Under the pieces are notes generated by a model that worked only from the letters and a program-made list of their open reading frames with translations, had not been told where the DNA came from and did no database searches. Of a stretch of DNA of 64,000 nucleotides, positions 37,253 through 47,603 are shown in pieces. The position numbers and the translations under genes are program-made. Each line of letters opens with the position of its first letter. The first letter of the stretch is position 1. Origin of the DNA: Dysidea avara (Eukaryota; Porifera; Demospongiae; Dictyoceratida; Dysideidae); the NCBI RefSeq assembly GCF_963678975.1, contig NC_089275.1, positions 14,911,682 through 14,975,681 of the forward strand. Reading direction: 5' to 3'.

Positions 37253-37914
37253 AGTGTGCTTTGCACATTAATGTAGTCACTATTCCAAATAGCTAATTTG
37301 ATAATGGATACTACATGATCTTACAACTAGGGCCTTGTGAGAAGGATGGGTATTTTCTAATGTCTGGCTAGTTACCTTTGTCCCTTAGCCCCCCCTTTCA
37401 AAAAATCCTAGATCCTCCCCTGTGTGGGGTACTCTGAAGGAATTTGGGCTCCATTATGCCTAACCAATCCTGCCAAGCTAGCATGGAGGAAAATAAATTA
37501 TTTGAGGGTGGTAGTTTTTATAAATGAGTAAACATGTACGATTTGTAGAGAATGGATTACCAGTAGAGCCAGAGTGTCCAGGTGTGTCTACCGCTGGAGT
37601 AATCAACAGATTACAAAATTAATACAGTCACAAGTGTTATTATACTACACTACAAATGAACTGAGTACACACAACCTAGTCAGGTGGTTGGCATATCCAC
37701 ACCACAAACACAATACATACAGTGTGGCAAATTGGGAATGAAAATGGCAAGCATACTGTATGTCGGGAAACACATACAATTTATCATTACATGACCATAC
37801 ATTAGCTATAGTAGACAATTCATTTATCCTATCGTTATGTGATCAGGACTATATAGCAAGCCTAACCCACATGTACTCAAATTAGGTGATTGTCCACTAT
37901 TATCATGTAAGTAA

Positions 37915-38309
37915 CATTGTAGGGGAGGATCCAGGAGCTGGCAAGGGGAGGCTGGGGGAGACTAGATCATTAGCTAAATTTTGTTAGTTGCTGTATTTTT
38001 GAAGCAGCAGATAATCACTTCTTAGTAGTGTCTCACTGTTGATATTTGCCATTTTGGCCTTTGCAGATGGTCTATAATATATTATGCAATAATTATTTTA
38101 GAGGCGCTTAGTATGCAAGAAGGTGCTGGATGACTGTTTAACAGTTGCTTTCAGCAATAAATGGTAGTAACATACATATTTTTCATGTTAAAATTTTATT
38201 TTAATCTGACTAGGTTTAGTATGTCAATCAAAAGAAGCAACTATGGTTCAAGGATGGGGGGGGGGGGGATTTTCCCCCAATACCCTATCCTAGATCTGCC
38301 ATTACAGCT
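37915..38309 (+). mobile_element. decayed hAT-like insertion
   Basis: It starts AGGGGAGGATCCAGGAG and ends CCTATCCTAGATCTGCC with a G run just inside the right end, like the hAT-like family. Comparison with copy A, where CATTGTA runs straight into the following sequence, shows that it is an insertion. Its ends are eroded and no target duplication was settled. Confidence 0.5.
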
Positions 38310-38342
38310 TTTTGGCTGGAAAGGTTTATAAAGCAATAATGT

Positions 38343-38972
38343 GACCCTATTTTGGAAAACCATACATTTGAGCACATACAAAATTTGTGGGAATGCTCAA
38401 TTGAAAATTTCAGTGATTTTTATAAAATTAACTTTTTTGCATATTCTGATAAAGCAACTATTAAGCCTTCTTGCTGTGAAATTTCACACCCATGGCTTCT
38501 TTATTCTAGGAGATATACTCAATTATATCAGGCCATGTAGTAGTTTCACAATGCGTGGGACAGCAATTAACTTACAAATTTGGTGATTTGTTCATTCCCA
38601 AAACCAAACATTTTCTTGTCTTTAGACAATAATACAAGTGATTTAATTGAGGAAAAGCACAATAACACATGATTAAATTCTCAAGGATCTCTTTTCATCC
38701 ATTTTAGATTGTGAGAAAGGAGATCTTTGTCAACAAAGTAATTTATCATCAATTTGTCACACCTGATCGTGATCACTATACACTTCTATAAACTGATAAT
38801 GAAAAGTTAGTTTGTTATGTATTAGATAGTAAATTAGCTGTATCTTTGGAATACTTCAATGTATCAGCACAAAATTTTCACACGAAGTAGATAACCACTC
38901 AGTGCTTCTTTGTAGCTATAAAAAAGAAAATTGGTCTATGTGCCCAAATGTATGGTTTTCCAAAATAGGGTC
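38343..38972. mobile_element. 630-base TIR element (GACCCTATTTTGG ends)
   Basis: Inverted ends of about 34 bases (GACCCTATTTTGGAAAACCA, then TACATTTG, then GCACATA) lie at 38343-38376 and 38939-38972 with one or two mismatches. Comparison with copy A confirms an insertion. It encodes short frames only, and no transposase was recognised. The superfamily is not assigned because the flanks do not give a clear duplication. Confidence 0.7.
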
Positions 38973-39159
38973 TTTGGTATGAGTATCACTCGGATTCTAC
39001 ACTGAGTCCTTGTAATTGTTTTCATAATGGTAAAACCATTAATATAAAATGATCTACGCTGATGGCACTAACCAGTCATTCAAAGTTTCGCTGATTAGTT
39101 TCATAGTAGCTATTTCTACACTGATAAACTAGAGGATGATCCTTACAGTTGCATTAATG

Positions 39160-40560
39160 TTTAGTTACGGTACCACTCACCTACTTAAGTGCTGTGTTCC
39201 TTGGACCTTCATTCTTCACCTCCAACAATCCATTGATTGAGGAGGGGTTTTGTAAGTGTTAGGGGCCTCTTCTGCATGGTATAAGGCCTTGGCAAGGTTT
39301 TGTAATTCTAGTGGGGCCAAAGTAGGAAGTGCATTTGGTTTATTAATGCTTGGGTAATAGAAGAGTTTAGAGCAAAGAAACGTCTCCGTCTCTCTAAACT
39401 CTTTACAATAGAGGCAAACGGGGGAATCTAGTGGATGAGGCAGATATCCTAAGTGAGATCTAGACCCCCTGCTGTCTCAGACTCCTCTAAGGAAAATGGA
39501 CAAACTGCTTATAGCAGCAGTAGGTGATGTGCTGACCTTGCTGGTCACCAATAATTTGTGTCACGTGGCTTTTAGTTTTAACCAAATTGTGACAGCATTA
39601 ACACCTGTGTCCAGGTGATACAATGGTCAGGGTGTGACCATTGTTCTCAGAGTTATCAATATCCACTATTGAGAGTGGCACGGTGTAAAGCAGTATCAAC
39701 ACTTAAGTTCAGTACTAGTGATAGTAGCAATGTAGTCCCTCTATGGTGGTTAGCTGGTTGGTACTCTGTATATAGCTATTGTCACTGAGTTTGAGGTTTG
39801 ATGGTGCTCAGGGCAGAGAGTGTCTCCTGATAGATGGGAGAGTATCTCCAGCTAGCAATCTGGTTGGGAGAGTATCTCTTAGTTAGTAATTTGGATGGGA
39901 GAGTGTCTCCTAATACTGATCTGGATGGAAGAGGATTTGATAGCAACCCCATTTTCTGAACTGGAGTGGCTGCCCATGACTTCCATCAGGATGAAAGAGA
40001 ATCTCTTGACAAAGATCTAAACTGCAAAGCAAAAATCTGGGCTGGAGAACATCTCCCAATGTAGCATGCAAATTATAGCAAATTGGCTGAAACATCTCTA
40101 CTTCTGCTACCGCAGTGAAGGAGTCCAGTCGGTCAGAACTGAAGAACTCACAACAAAGTGCATGTTAATATAGCAAACAGTCCTTCATGTAAAGGTTTCT
40201 GAGTAATTGAATGCAAGCACAGCAAAATAGAAAGTACATTAACCAAATTTTGTGTCTACTTACTCCACTGCTTACGTACACTACAGAAGTACAGAAGTAC
40301 CACTATTGACAGTGGAATACTAACTAGAGTTGTTATCAGCACACCATGCCAATTAACATAGAACACTTGCATGTGTTTGTCTTGTAAACTGTTCAGTGGG
40401 TAGGGGTAAGATTTCTTACAACAGGTATGCCAACGTGTTCAGCACATGGTGCTGTGCATGCATTGTTCTTGTTAGAGCCCACTGTTGCATGCTAATATTT
40501 TGGGGACTTGCACAGCCTACACTTTACAACATTGACCGTGTTTAATATATTAAGCTTCAT
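39160..40560. mobile_element. 1.4-kb insertion of unknown type with internal tandem repeats
   Basis: Defined by comparison with copy A, where the flanks are joined. It contains GAGGCAGATATCC and CCCCCTGCTGTCTCAGACTC near 39440-39485. At about 39820-40060 there are six or more degenerate repeats of GATGGGAGAGTATCTCC. No terminal repeats or coding frame were recognised. Confidence 0.4.
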
Positions 40561-40885
40561 TTATTGCTTGATGCCATCTTTATGGCATTTGAGTATGTGT
40601 ATATTATACTCTAAGTATGCATATGACCGTCTCGATATAGAGCTCCAAATTATTCCCAGTAACTCATGACACACTATCATCTAACAGATCTGCAGTAAGT
40701 ATTTGCAATACAGCAATTCTATCTACCAATACACTTTATATTCAGTATCAAATTTCCACCCAACCAAGTAGAACTTGTAACTGACTACAATTCTGCAATG
40801 CCTACTAACATATGGATCTGTAAGAGTTCTATGATGCATACACAGCATGTGCCTTTAGGCAGTACGTAAGTTTAAATGAGATGAT

Positions 40886-40905
40886 TGTGTGTGTATGTGT
40901 GCGTG

Positions 40906-40970
<65 letters not shown>

Positions 40971-40980
40971 GTGTGTGTGC
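40886..40980 (+). repeat. GT microsatellite
   Basis: Almost uninterrupted GT dinucleotides, with occasional GC and AT variants at the edges. Confidence 0.95.
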
Positions 40981-41573
40981 ATCTACTGTATGTATCTAGC
41001 TAAAATTTACACACTTCTGTTTCCGTGTAATACTACTATTGTAATATCAATAGTATTACTGTAGTTGATTTTTATTTGCATAGGTTTAGCATACTGCAGA
41101 CAGCCATACAATATCAGCCTCCTCCACACCAGCATCCTTCTTTTAGCAATAGGCTTTCTCCCAAGCATAAACATTATTCATTATTCTTAGCTCTCCTACT
41201 GATGACCAGAAGTAGCTCTGGACAGATTGTACTTATATTTGTTTGCCAAGGTCCCTTGACAAAAATATGTAATGCTAATGTGGTTGGTTAAATAGTGTGG
41301 TGTGTTTCTATGGAAGTACATGACAACCAGTGTTACCGTAATGATGGATTCCCCCAAAACCCAGCAATAATATGGTTGCTTAGCAATGTTTTCTAGGTAA
41401 CCGTTGCTAAGGAAAATATCATTTTGGGACTTTAGCAATGGTTACTAAGTGTGATTGGTCTTTTGCGTTGTCATTATTTGAAATTCTCTGTTGCTAAGTA
41501 ACAGTTGCTATGGTCAACAGATTAATTTGTAATAGGATGGCTGACTGTGATATTCAGAATCTAGTCCGCACTA
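40981..41573. other. spacer
   Basis: No gene was recognised. Around 41350-41520 several TTGCTAAG and GTTGCTATGG motifs are arranged as loose inverted repeats, possibly a decayed MITE. Confidence 0.4.
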
Positions 41574-41885
41574 ATAGTTCTCGCATTGTACAGTAAACAG
41601 GAAGGAAATTTACTGTACAATGCAAGAACTATCAATAATGAAATTTGAGGTGGTAAGGTGAAAAGTAATGTGAGTGGGATGAGAAACAGTTTGAAATAGT
41701 GCTCAGCTTTGCTTCACATTATTTTGCTCCTTCCTGTTTACATTGCTCACACTATTAACCCTGAATACCACAGCCACTTGTCCTGTTATATACGTACAAA
41801 AATATGCACTATTAGGCCAGGAAAACTTTATTAACTGTTTCTCACATTACTTTTCACCCTACCACCTCAAATTTCATTATTGCTG
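41574..41885. mobile_element. pair of foldback elements
   Basis: A tight hairpin at 41574-41632 pairs GCATTGTACAGTAAA with TTTACTGTACAATGC. Directly after it, AATAATGAAATTTGAGGTGG and GTGAAAAGTAATGTGAG (41634-41693) pair with CTCACATTACTTTTCACC and CCACCTCAAATTTCATTATT (41835-41885). The second looks like an independent MITE of about 250 bases with arms near 50 bases. Confidence 0.6.
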
Positions 41886-42615
41886 TTTTTAATCACATGC
41901 ATCTATATTTTGATGCTGAGAAGATTGACTGCCATTTTGCCGCATTGTAAATGTCTGTTGCAGCTCAACGAAGGTACTGTGTAGTACAATATTTTTAAAA
42001 AGGTCTGTATATAGTAACAGCTATCCTGCTGTTGCAGTGATTTGGTTCAATAATGAATTAAGCTATGTTATGAAGTTATGTTTCAATAAGTTAAAGAAAA
42101 TCAATATTACAGGGCTTAAGCCTTAATGTAAGTAGTTTTTACATTAGTCAACACTACTAATAGTATCATGCAACATTGCATCACCTTAATTTTAGTGCAA
42201 AAGAGAGTAAACTGTTGAATGAAATTGTTTAATGTTTATGAACATGAGACAAGCGCATGATGTCTTGAATATATTGGATACTACTAACTAATTGCTTGAT
42301 GCATTTCAGAACAATATATCAAGGTAGAGGTGAATATTGCTTTCTACAAATTACAGTAAAATTATTTTATTTCAATCTATATATATAGCTAAAATACTCT
42401 ATGTCCCTCACCTCAGGTACTCGAATTGTAACTTGTAATATACTACTAGCACACACCTGTACAAAGCTAAAGAAATGTGTGCACTCATTAAAACGTTTCT
42501 CCATAAACAGTATTAGTATCCATAACAAATGGTAGCCATTTATTACTAGTATGAAACTATATAAACTACATAGCTAGTATGTACGTATATTATTTGTCAC
42601 AGTGGTTAGTCACTT
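41886..42615. other. spacer upstream of copy 3
   Basis: AT-rich sequence with no recognised feature. Confidence 0.4.
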
Positions 42616-42616
42616 G

Positions 42617-42628
42617 CATGTATAAATT
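42617..42628 (+). promoter_or_regulatory. TATA box of copy-3 secreted-protein gene
   Basis: GCATGTATAAAT lies about 60 bases upstream of the ATG at 42686, at the same spacing and with the same GCAT context as the GCATATATAAG boxes of the other copies. Confidence 0.5.
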
Positions 42629-42685
42629 AATAGAGTAACAAGAACTTTGCAGAAGTGAGACTGTACTACTAGCAGCCTGCTTAGA

Positions 42686-43183
42686 ATGAAAATGCTTCTA
42701 TTGATATTCTTTTGTGTCATCTTTGCCACTAATGCTGCAGATGTTACTGATGAAGATGTGAATTCTCCACTAGTCTCCTACCTTCTTGCTAAAGTGCAAC
42801 GACTAGAAGCAAAGATGATAAGTAAGGAGAACAGTGTGAGGACCACAAGAGAAGTAAAGGAGCGATTTGTTAGCAATACCACTAATGAAGCTGACATGAA
42901 GACCAAAGGCTGTCCACAAGTGGTCAGTTACATCAGATGGGGCAACACTACATGTCCATATGGAGCTAACACTCTTTACAAAGGAACTGCTGTAGGAGGT
43001 CGTTACACTCATAAAGGTGCACCATCTAATTTAATGTGCTTGCCTCAAAATTCAATGCGCTATTCATATAATCAAGGTGGAGATACTGTGGCTATAATCC
43101 AGTAGAGTATCGTACTAGTGGAAGCATTAATCATGTGGATTGCAGGAATGTGCCTTGTTCTCTATGTGATAGCATGTGATGGC
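42686..43183 (+). pseudogene. short-chain-collagen-like secreted protein, copy 3 (broken)
   Basis: The frame opens with a signal peptide (MKMLLLIFFCVIFATNA), the coiled-coil segment YLLAKVQRLEAKM and the first half of the globular domain (RWGNTTCPYGA, YKGTAVGGRY, NLMCLP). A one-base frame change near 43100 ends the main frame at 43105. The other frame then continues PVEYRTSGSINHVDCRNVPC and SLC until 43175, where homology stops and sequence of the long-TIR family begins. The last third of the gene, with four or more cysteines, is missing, apparently through that insertion. It keeps the CRN cysteine lost in copy 1. Confidence 0.85.
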
Positions 43184-43820
43184 ATGTGATGGCTTCCCTT
43201 CAAAACGGAAATCGTCTACATTTTTCATAATAGCTACTCTGATTGCAGAGGTGCTTTTCAAACAGTTCTTGATTTGTACTGCTGTGTAATAGTCAACAAC
43301 GAAGCATAATGGATACTTCACTTTTCAGACAATAATTGATATAACTGGGGCACGTCATGGGCACCATTTCTTTGTTTTTTGAACAGTCCTTGATCCGAAA
43401 TGCTGTGTGACGGGTTGGAAATAGCTGACAACGAAGCATAATGGATACTTCACTTTTCAGACAATAATTGGGGCGTGTGGCACCATTATTTGCATGGGTT
43501 CACCAAGTAATAATAATTATTTACAAAAAAAGTTAACAAACAAGTACACAGAAAAATTTGAACTGAATTTTCAACTAGAGTAGGGACCATAGCACATCGA
43601 TAAAAAGTACTGAAACAAGCTGGAGTAGTGCATGATATTAAATCACAGTAAAACAATAAGAAGTGTTATATCCCTACTGTGCTCAAGATACCATAATGGA
43701 AATGCACATTAGGGATATAACACTTCTTATCGTTTTACTGTGATTTAATATCGTGCACTACTCCAGCTTGTTTCAGTACTTTTTATCAACGTGCTATGGT
43801 CCCTATTCTAGTTGAAAATT
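43184..43820. mobile_element. long-TIR family member with 110-base foldback core
   Basis: 43184-43560 carries the outer TIR sequence of the family (GCAGAGGTGC, GAAGCATAATGGATACTTCAC twice in tandem, GGCACCATTATTTGCATGGG). 43569-43679 then pairs with about 43706-43820 almost base for base (AGGGACCATAGCAC, AAAAAGTACTGAAACA, TAAATCACAGTAAAAC). The spacer between the arms is under 30 bases. The outer part of the right arm was not found. This insertion truncates copy 3 of the secreted-protein gene. Confidence 0.65.
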
Positions 43821-44533
43821 CCAAAACTTTCTGTGTACTTGTGAGAATAGGAAGATATGTTCTTTCATTATCAAATGTACACCTATTATAGTTGGAAAGA
43901 GCTATGATTTATCAAGCTATCCATATAATTATCTGTTGACAGGAGTTTCATCAAATTTGCATTAGAAATATAACTGTAAAGCTAAAATATGACCGAATCT
44001 GCGAAAGGGAGTCTTATAACCTTTCCGATTGGCTTCACATAACTTCACTCATGAAAGTGGTACTACTCTGAAATTTGATCACATTTTAGTCCTATCATAA
44101 CACTATTACTTGATGTAGTATGAAGGTGATAGGTTGAATACATGAGGAGTTATGAATAGTTAAACTTGGGAATTTGGAAAAGCTATAAGACCCTTTTTTG
44201 CAGATCCAATCACAAATATTGGTCCTTCTAGCAATAGCTTTCATGCCATTGGCACACATTCCAAACACCCTGAAACATTCCACAATATTCAAATTCAATT
44301 ATATATTTGCCAATGATAGCATTACAATAAATCAAGAAAAATGACAATAGTTTCTTTCACCAGCAAAGTTTGAAATGTGATTACTTTTGTAAAGGAAATT
44401 TTATGCATGGCATCAATATGGAGAATTTTGCAACACTTCATAGCATTTATTTGCAGACAGAATAGCCATAAAATACATACAGAAAAATTAAATACAACTT
44501 AGAGTAGCTAAACTACAGTATACATGTCAGCTG
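43821..44533. other. 3' flank of the Death-NMT-like gene, weak foldback
   Basis: ATCTGCGAAAGGGAGTCTTA at about 43996 pairs loosely with AAGACCCTTTTTTGCAGAT near 44188-44206, suggesting an old MITE of roughly 230 bases. No coding frame was recognised. Confidence 0.35.
44446..44451 (-). terminator. polyadenylation signal of the Death-NMT-like gene
   Basis: AATAAA on the minus strand lies about 83 bases past the stop codon at 44534. It is the nearest canonical signal. Confidence 0.45.
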
Positions 44534-47486
44534 TCAACAACAAGAAAACAGACAACATTTTTCCTCATCAATTTCAGGATAGCCATAGTTGTAGAAGTGC
44601 CAGTAGTATGCACCAAATTGTAAAAATAAATCAAAGTTATCTTTTTCAAGTCCAAATTGAAGAGTTGCAACTTTAACAGCTTGTTCTTGCTTGGCACAAA
44701 GTAGTAGATCAATGACAAGTTGTTTTGCTGGTATTTTAGTAGGAATTATTGCAATGGCTGTAGCTACTTTTTTGTCCAGTTCATAATCCAGGTTAAACCC
44801 AAACATATCAGTTATAGCACCAGTGGCAGGGTCCTCAACAACATACGTGACTATATAGCCTGGTACTGATGAAAATAGGAAATAGTGTGAGAACTCTTCT
44901 TCAGTTTGGAAGATTTGCCCAAACTCAAACTGCAATACATACTGGTTGGTGAGAGTGCATGCCTTAGGAACATCTTTGGATGTCATCCTTCTCAATCCAG
45001 CTGTTTTGGGAGTGTTGTAGGGTAGAGGAAGATGAAATGGACTAGAGAGCCAATAACAATAAGTAGCTAGAACAGTCACAGGTTTTATAATGAAAGGTTC
45101 TTCGCTGACTATTATGCCTTGAGATATTCCAATTAAGTTACCTTTTCTCATTATTTCTCTGACTACTGTATTGTGCATTTGTTCACTGTGCAGAAATTTC
45201 CTACCAGTATAATGCAAATGCAAAGCAGTTAAAACTTTTCCTCCAATACTAATGCTAATTGGAAAGCTAAAAAGTACTGAGGCTAGCTTACCATTTGATT
45301 TTAATCTAGTTCCAAATAAAAATTCTGATTTAAATTGAGGATGCAAAGTGTACCACCACAGGTAGTTCTTATGTTTATACTGTCTGATTGTATTATCAAT
45401 ATCGAGTAGCTTCACCATCTCATCAACATTGTCATAGGTCAGATTGGCCCATTTTAACTCTTCACGTAAGATATATGGCTCCTTTCTCACATGCCCTGTT
45501 AATTTTACAATAGAGCCAATCTGTACTTCTTGTCCACGCCATAAAACAGGCAGCCCCAGCCACAACACAACTTTAGGAATTGTTAAGTAAGAGATTGCCT
45601 GTGGTGGGAGTTGAGATTGCTTCTTACTCAATGATAGGTACGCCTGAAAAACATGATCAACATGAATTTGCCATATAATTTTCACTGATCCAAGTACAAT
45701 TTTGCAAATTGTACATGTGTCTGAGCCAATTTGGAAGAGTTCGTTCTCCAGGTAAAACCAATGCTTGTGTAATTCACCAATGGTCATTTTCTGGGGGTCC
45801 TTATTAAGAATCTCCTGAATTACAACATGACCAGGCTTTTCACGCACTATTACTGGAAAGTATGGTGCTGCTTCCTGAAGAGTCATGGAGAAGAATGTTT
45901 CTTTGAAATTTTTCAAAGACTGTTGTGCAGCAGGTACCATAGAAGCATTCACCATAGCCTCTAGCATTCTGGTGTCCAAGAAGTTCCAATATGAAGTTTG
46001 TGCTAACATTGTGCACAGAGATTGAAATGATAAAGCTGCAGTAACCATAGGAAGGATTTCATGTGACTTGGGAAATCGTTGTGACTTGGCACTCTCAATT
46101 GCGGCTCTTTGTATGATGGGAAAATGACGATTTTCTATAGCTGTTGTTACAGCACTTGAGAGTCTTGAGAAAGCTAATTCAATATCTTCATCCTTTGAAA
46201 ATGTAAGTGGTGAGGCAACAGTTAAAGCCACTGAATCTTTACAAAATCGTTGCACTAATTGTGAACCTAATTTAAACAAGACAAGCAACATAAGTTGTGT
46301 AGAAATCCAGTATATTAGTAGAGCGGCATAGCACCAAAAAATGAGCATTTCGTGCACTTTGTGATACAATTATGAAACTTTCCACACAAATTGTGCTCCT
46401 TGTGACATATGTTTTTTGATATAGAGCCATCACGGATTTGACCTTTGGTGACCTTTTCAGCCATTTTTCATAGAAAATAAATTATTATTGTCTTTATCTC
46501 CCTAAGGCATTATTTTACACTCTTAAAACATGGTATCAAATTAAAGGTGTTGATCTAAGAACTACATTGACTTTTTGTTTGAAGTTAGTAACTCATTCCA
46601 CTACAACCTATGATCATCATAAAATTCGTTGCCCTTGGGGTGTAAATTACTAATGGGCAAGTAATTCATAGAATTTCATGGCTAATAGAAATGATCATAA
46701 CTTTGGAATGCAATCACCTATCAACTTCAAATAAAAGCCGAGTAGGTTGTTTTAGCAGCACCTTTAATTTGAAACTGTGCAAAACAATGCCTGAGGGAGA
46801 CAAAGACAAAAATGATGAATTTTCAATACAAAAATGACTGTAAAGGTCACTAAAGATCAAGTATGCAATGGCTCTATATCAAAAAATGTATGACACAAGG
46901 AGTATAACTTAATATATGGAAAGTTTCATAATTGTATCAAAGAGTGCACAACTACCGCACTATGCTGCTCTACTAGTGTAGCAAATCAATGAGCAAAAGG
47001 GAGATTTGCAATACCTGAGGTCGTCCTGCTAGCAGGTGTTTAAATAATTTAATACCCTGCTAGCAGGTCTTTTAGTCAATTTTAAAGACCTCGTTATCTC
47101 CCAAAGATCATAGCATTTTATGGATACCATTTTCTAAGCTATAATAGTTTTAAAGCTACACATTTTTTTTTCAGTAAACTGCTAAACCTTACCTTCAGTG
47201 GAAGACACTAACATTCCCTCAATCTTAGATGCTACATCATTTAATTCAATTCCAGGTTCCCTCAGTGTTTTAATTAACTGGCTCCATGTAGCCTCAGGAT
47301 GCTTGCGTAACCATAACTCCAACATCTCCTCACAAGCCTTACTGGAATTTGTAGCATGATTTGTTTTGATGATGTGCAAGTCCTTTACATCTTCTTCATC
47401 TAATAGCTCCAACCCAACATCGTACCATTTTGGAGCAATCAATACTCTGACATGTCTCAAATGTTTATGAGTTGGATGATCAGCAC
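44534..47486 (-). CDS. Death domain / novel domain / N-myristoyltransferase-like fusion
   Basis: Two exons are supported: 47486-47193 and 46266-44534, spliced in phase 1 (CTGAAG then GTAAGG; AAATTAG then GTTCAC). The first encodes a Death domain (LIAPKWYDVGLELL, CEEMLELWLRKHPEATWSQL, ASKIEGML). The second gives 577 residues. Its first ~270 (MVTAALSFQSLCTML, ILNKDPQKMTIGELHKHWFY, LTIPKVVLWLGLPVLWRGQE) match no family I can name. The last ~295 follow N-myristoyltransferase: LWWYTLHPQF, ISIGGKVLTALHLHYTGRKF, TPKTAGLRRMTSKDVPKACT, TEEEFSHYF, YVVEDPATGAITDMFGF and YYWHFYNYGYPEI. The acyl-CoA loop of known enzymes (KKLRSKR) is replaced by GRKFLHSEQM, and the C-terminus, whose carboxylate is catalytic in NMT, is extended to CCLFSCC. 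Activity is therefore doubtful. The true start lies in an upstream exon not identified. The N-terminal 34 residues of the long frame are intron and MITE sequence. Confidence 0.75.
46311..46981. mobile_element. 670-base long-arm MITE in the intron
   Basis: Arms of about 240 bases (TAGTAGAGCGGCATAG, GATACAATTATGAAACTTTC, TTTTTTGATATAGAGCCAT, TCTCCCTAAGGCATT) pair with complements in 46740-46981, at roughly 80-85 percent by eye. The spacer is about 180 bases. TA-rich edges suggest a TA target. It fills most of the 926-base intron of the Death-NMT-like gene and creates a spurious N-terminal extension of the second exon's open frame. Confidence 0.75.
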
Positions 47487-47603
47487 CTACAACATGTAAT
47501 GGTAGTGAAGTAACTTTTCTACAGGGACAAATTACACAAATCTTGAAAAGGGCTGGGGTTACAAAGAAGTGGATAATTTGCTTGTTCTGCACTTCAATTT
47601 GTA

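Larger units (their letters stand above)
34709..37422 (+). mobile_element. hAT-like element (outer, 2.7 kb) with nested insertion
   Basis: The left end CAGGGGCAGATTTAGGGGTG leads into a G run and GGCTAAGGG. The right end complement CAGGGGAGGATCTAGGATTT leads into GGGGGGGCTAAGGG, so the two are inverted repeats. TGTGG stands on both sides (34704-34708 and 37423-37427), an exact 5-base target duplication. A second hAT-like element sits inside it at 34763-36073. No transposase was recognised. The ends match the family of 1523-2417. Confidence 0.7.
37545..40830 (+). repeat. segmental duplication, copy B flank (second part)
   Basis: Continues the copy A order: 37545-37920 matches 13370-13735 (GATTACCAGTAGAGCCAGAG), 38975-39155 matches about 13820-14160, and 40560-40830 matches 14175-14480. 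The three blocks are separated by insertions absent from copy A: a hAT-like element at 37915-38309, a TIR element at 38343-38972, and 1.4 kb of other sequence at 39160-40560. Confidence 0.7.

Noticed and set aside
39160-40560. LTR-type element
   Set aside because: No long direct repeats, primer site or coding domains were seen; left as an insertion of unknown type.
41350-41520. GTTGCTATGG and TTGCTAAG motifs as RFX X-box sites
   Set aside because: The motifs repeat as loose inverted pairs without a nearby gene start, more like a decayed MITE.
46267-46369. First 34 residues of the 611-residue frame as a membrane anchor
   Set aside because: They derive from intron and MITE sequence; a consensus acceptor at 46267 joins the exon in frame to the Death exon.
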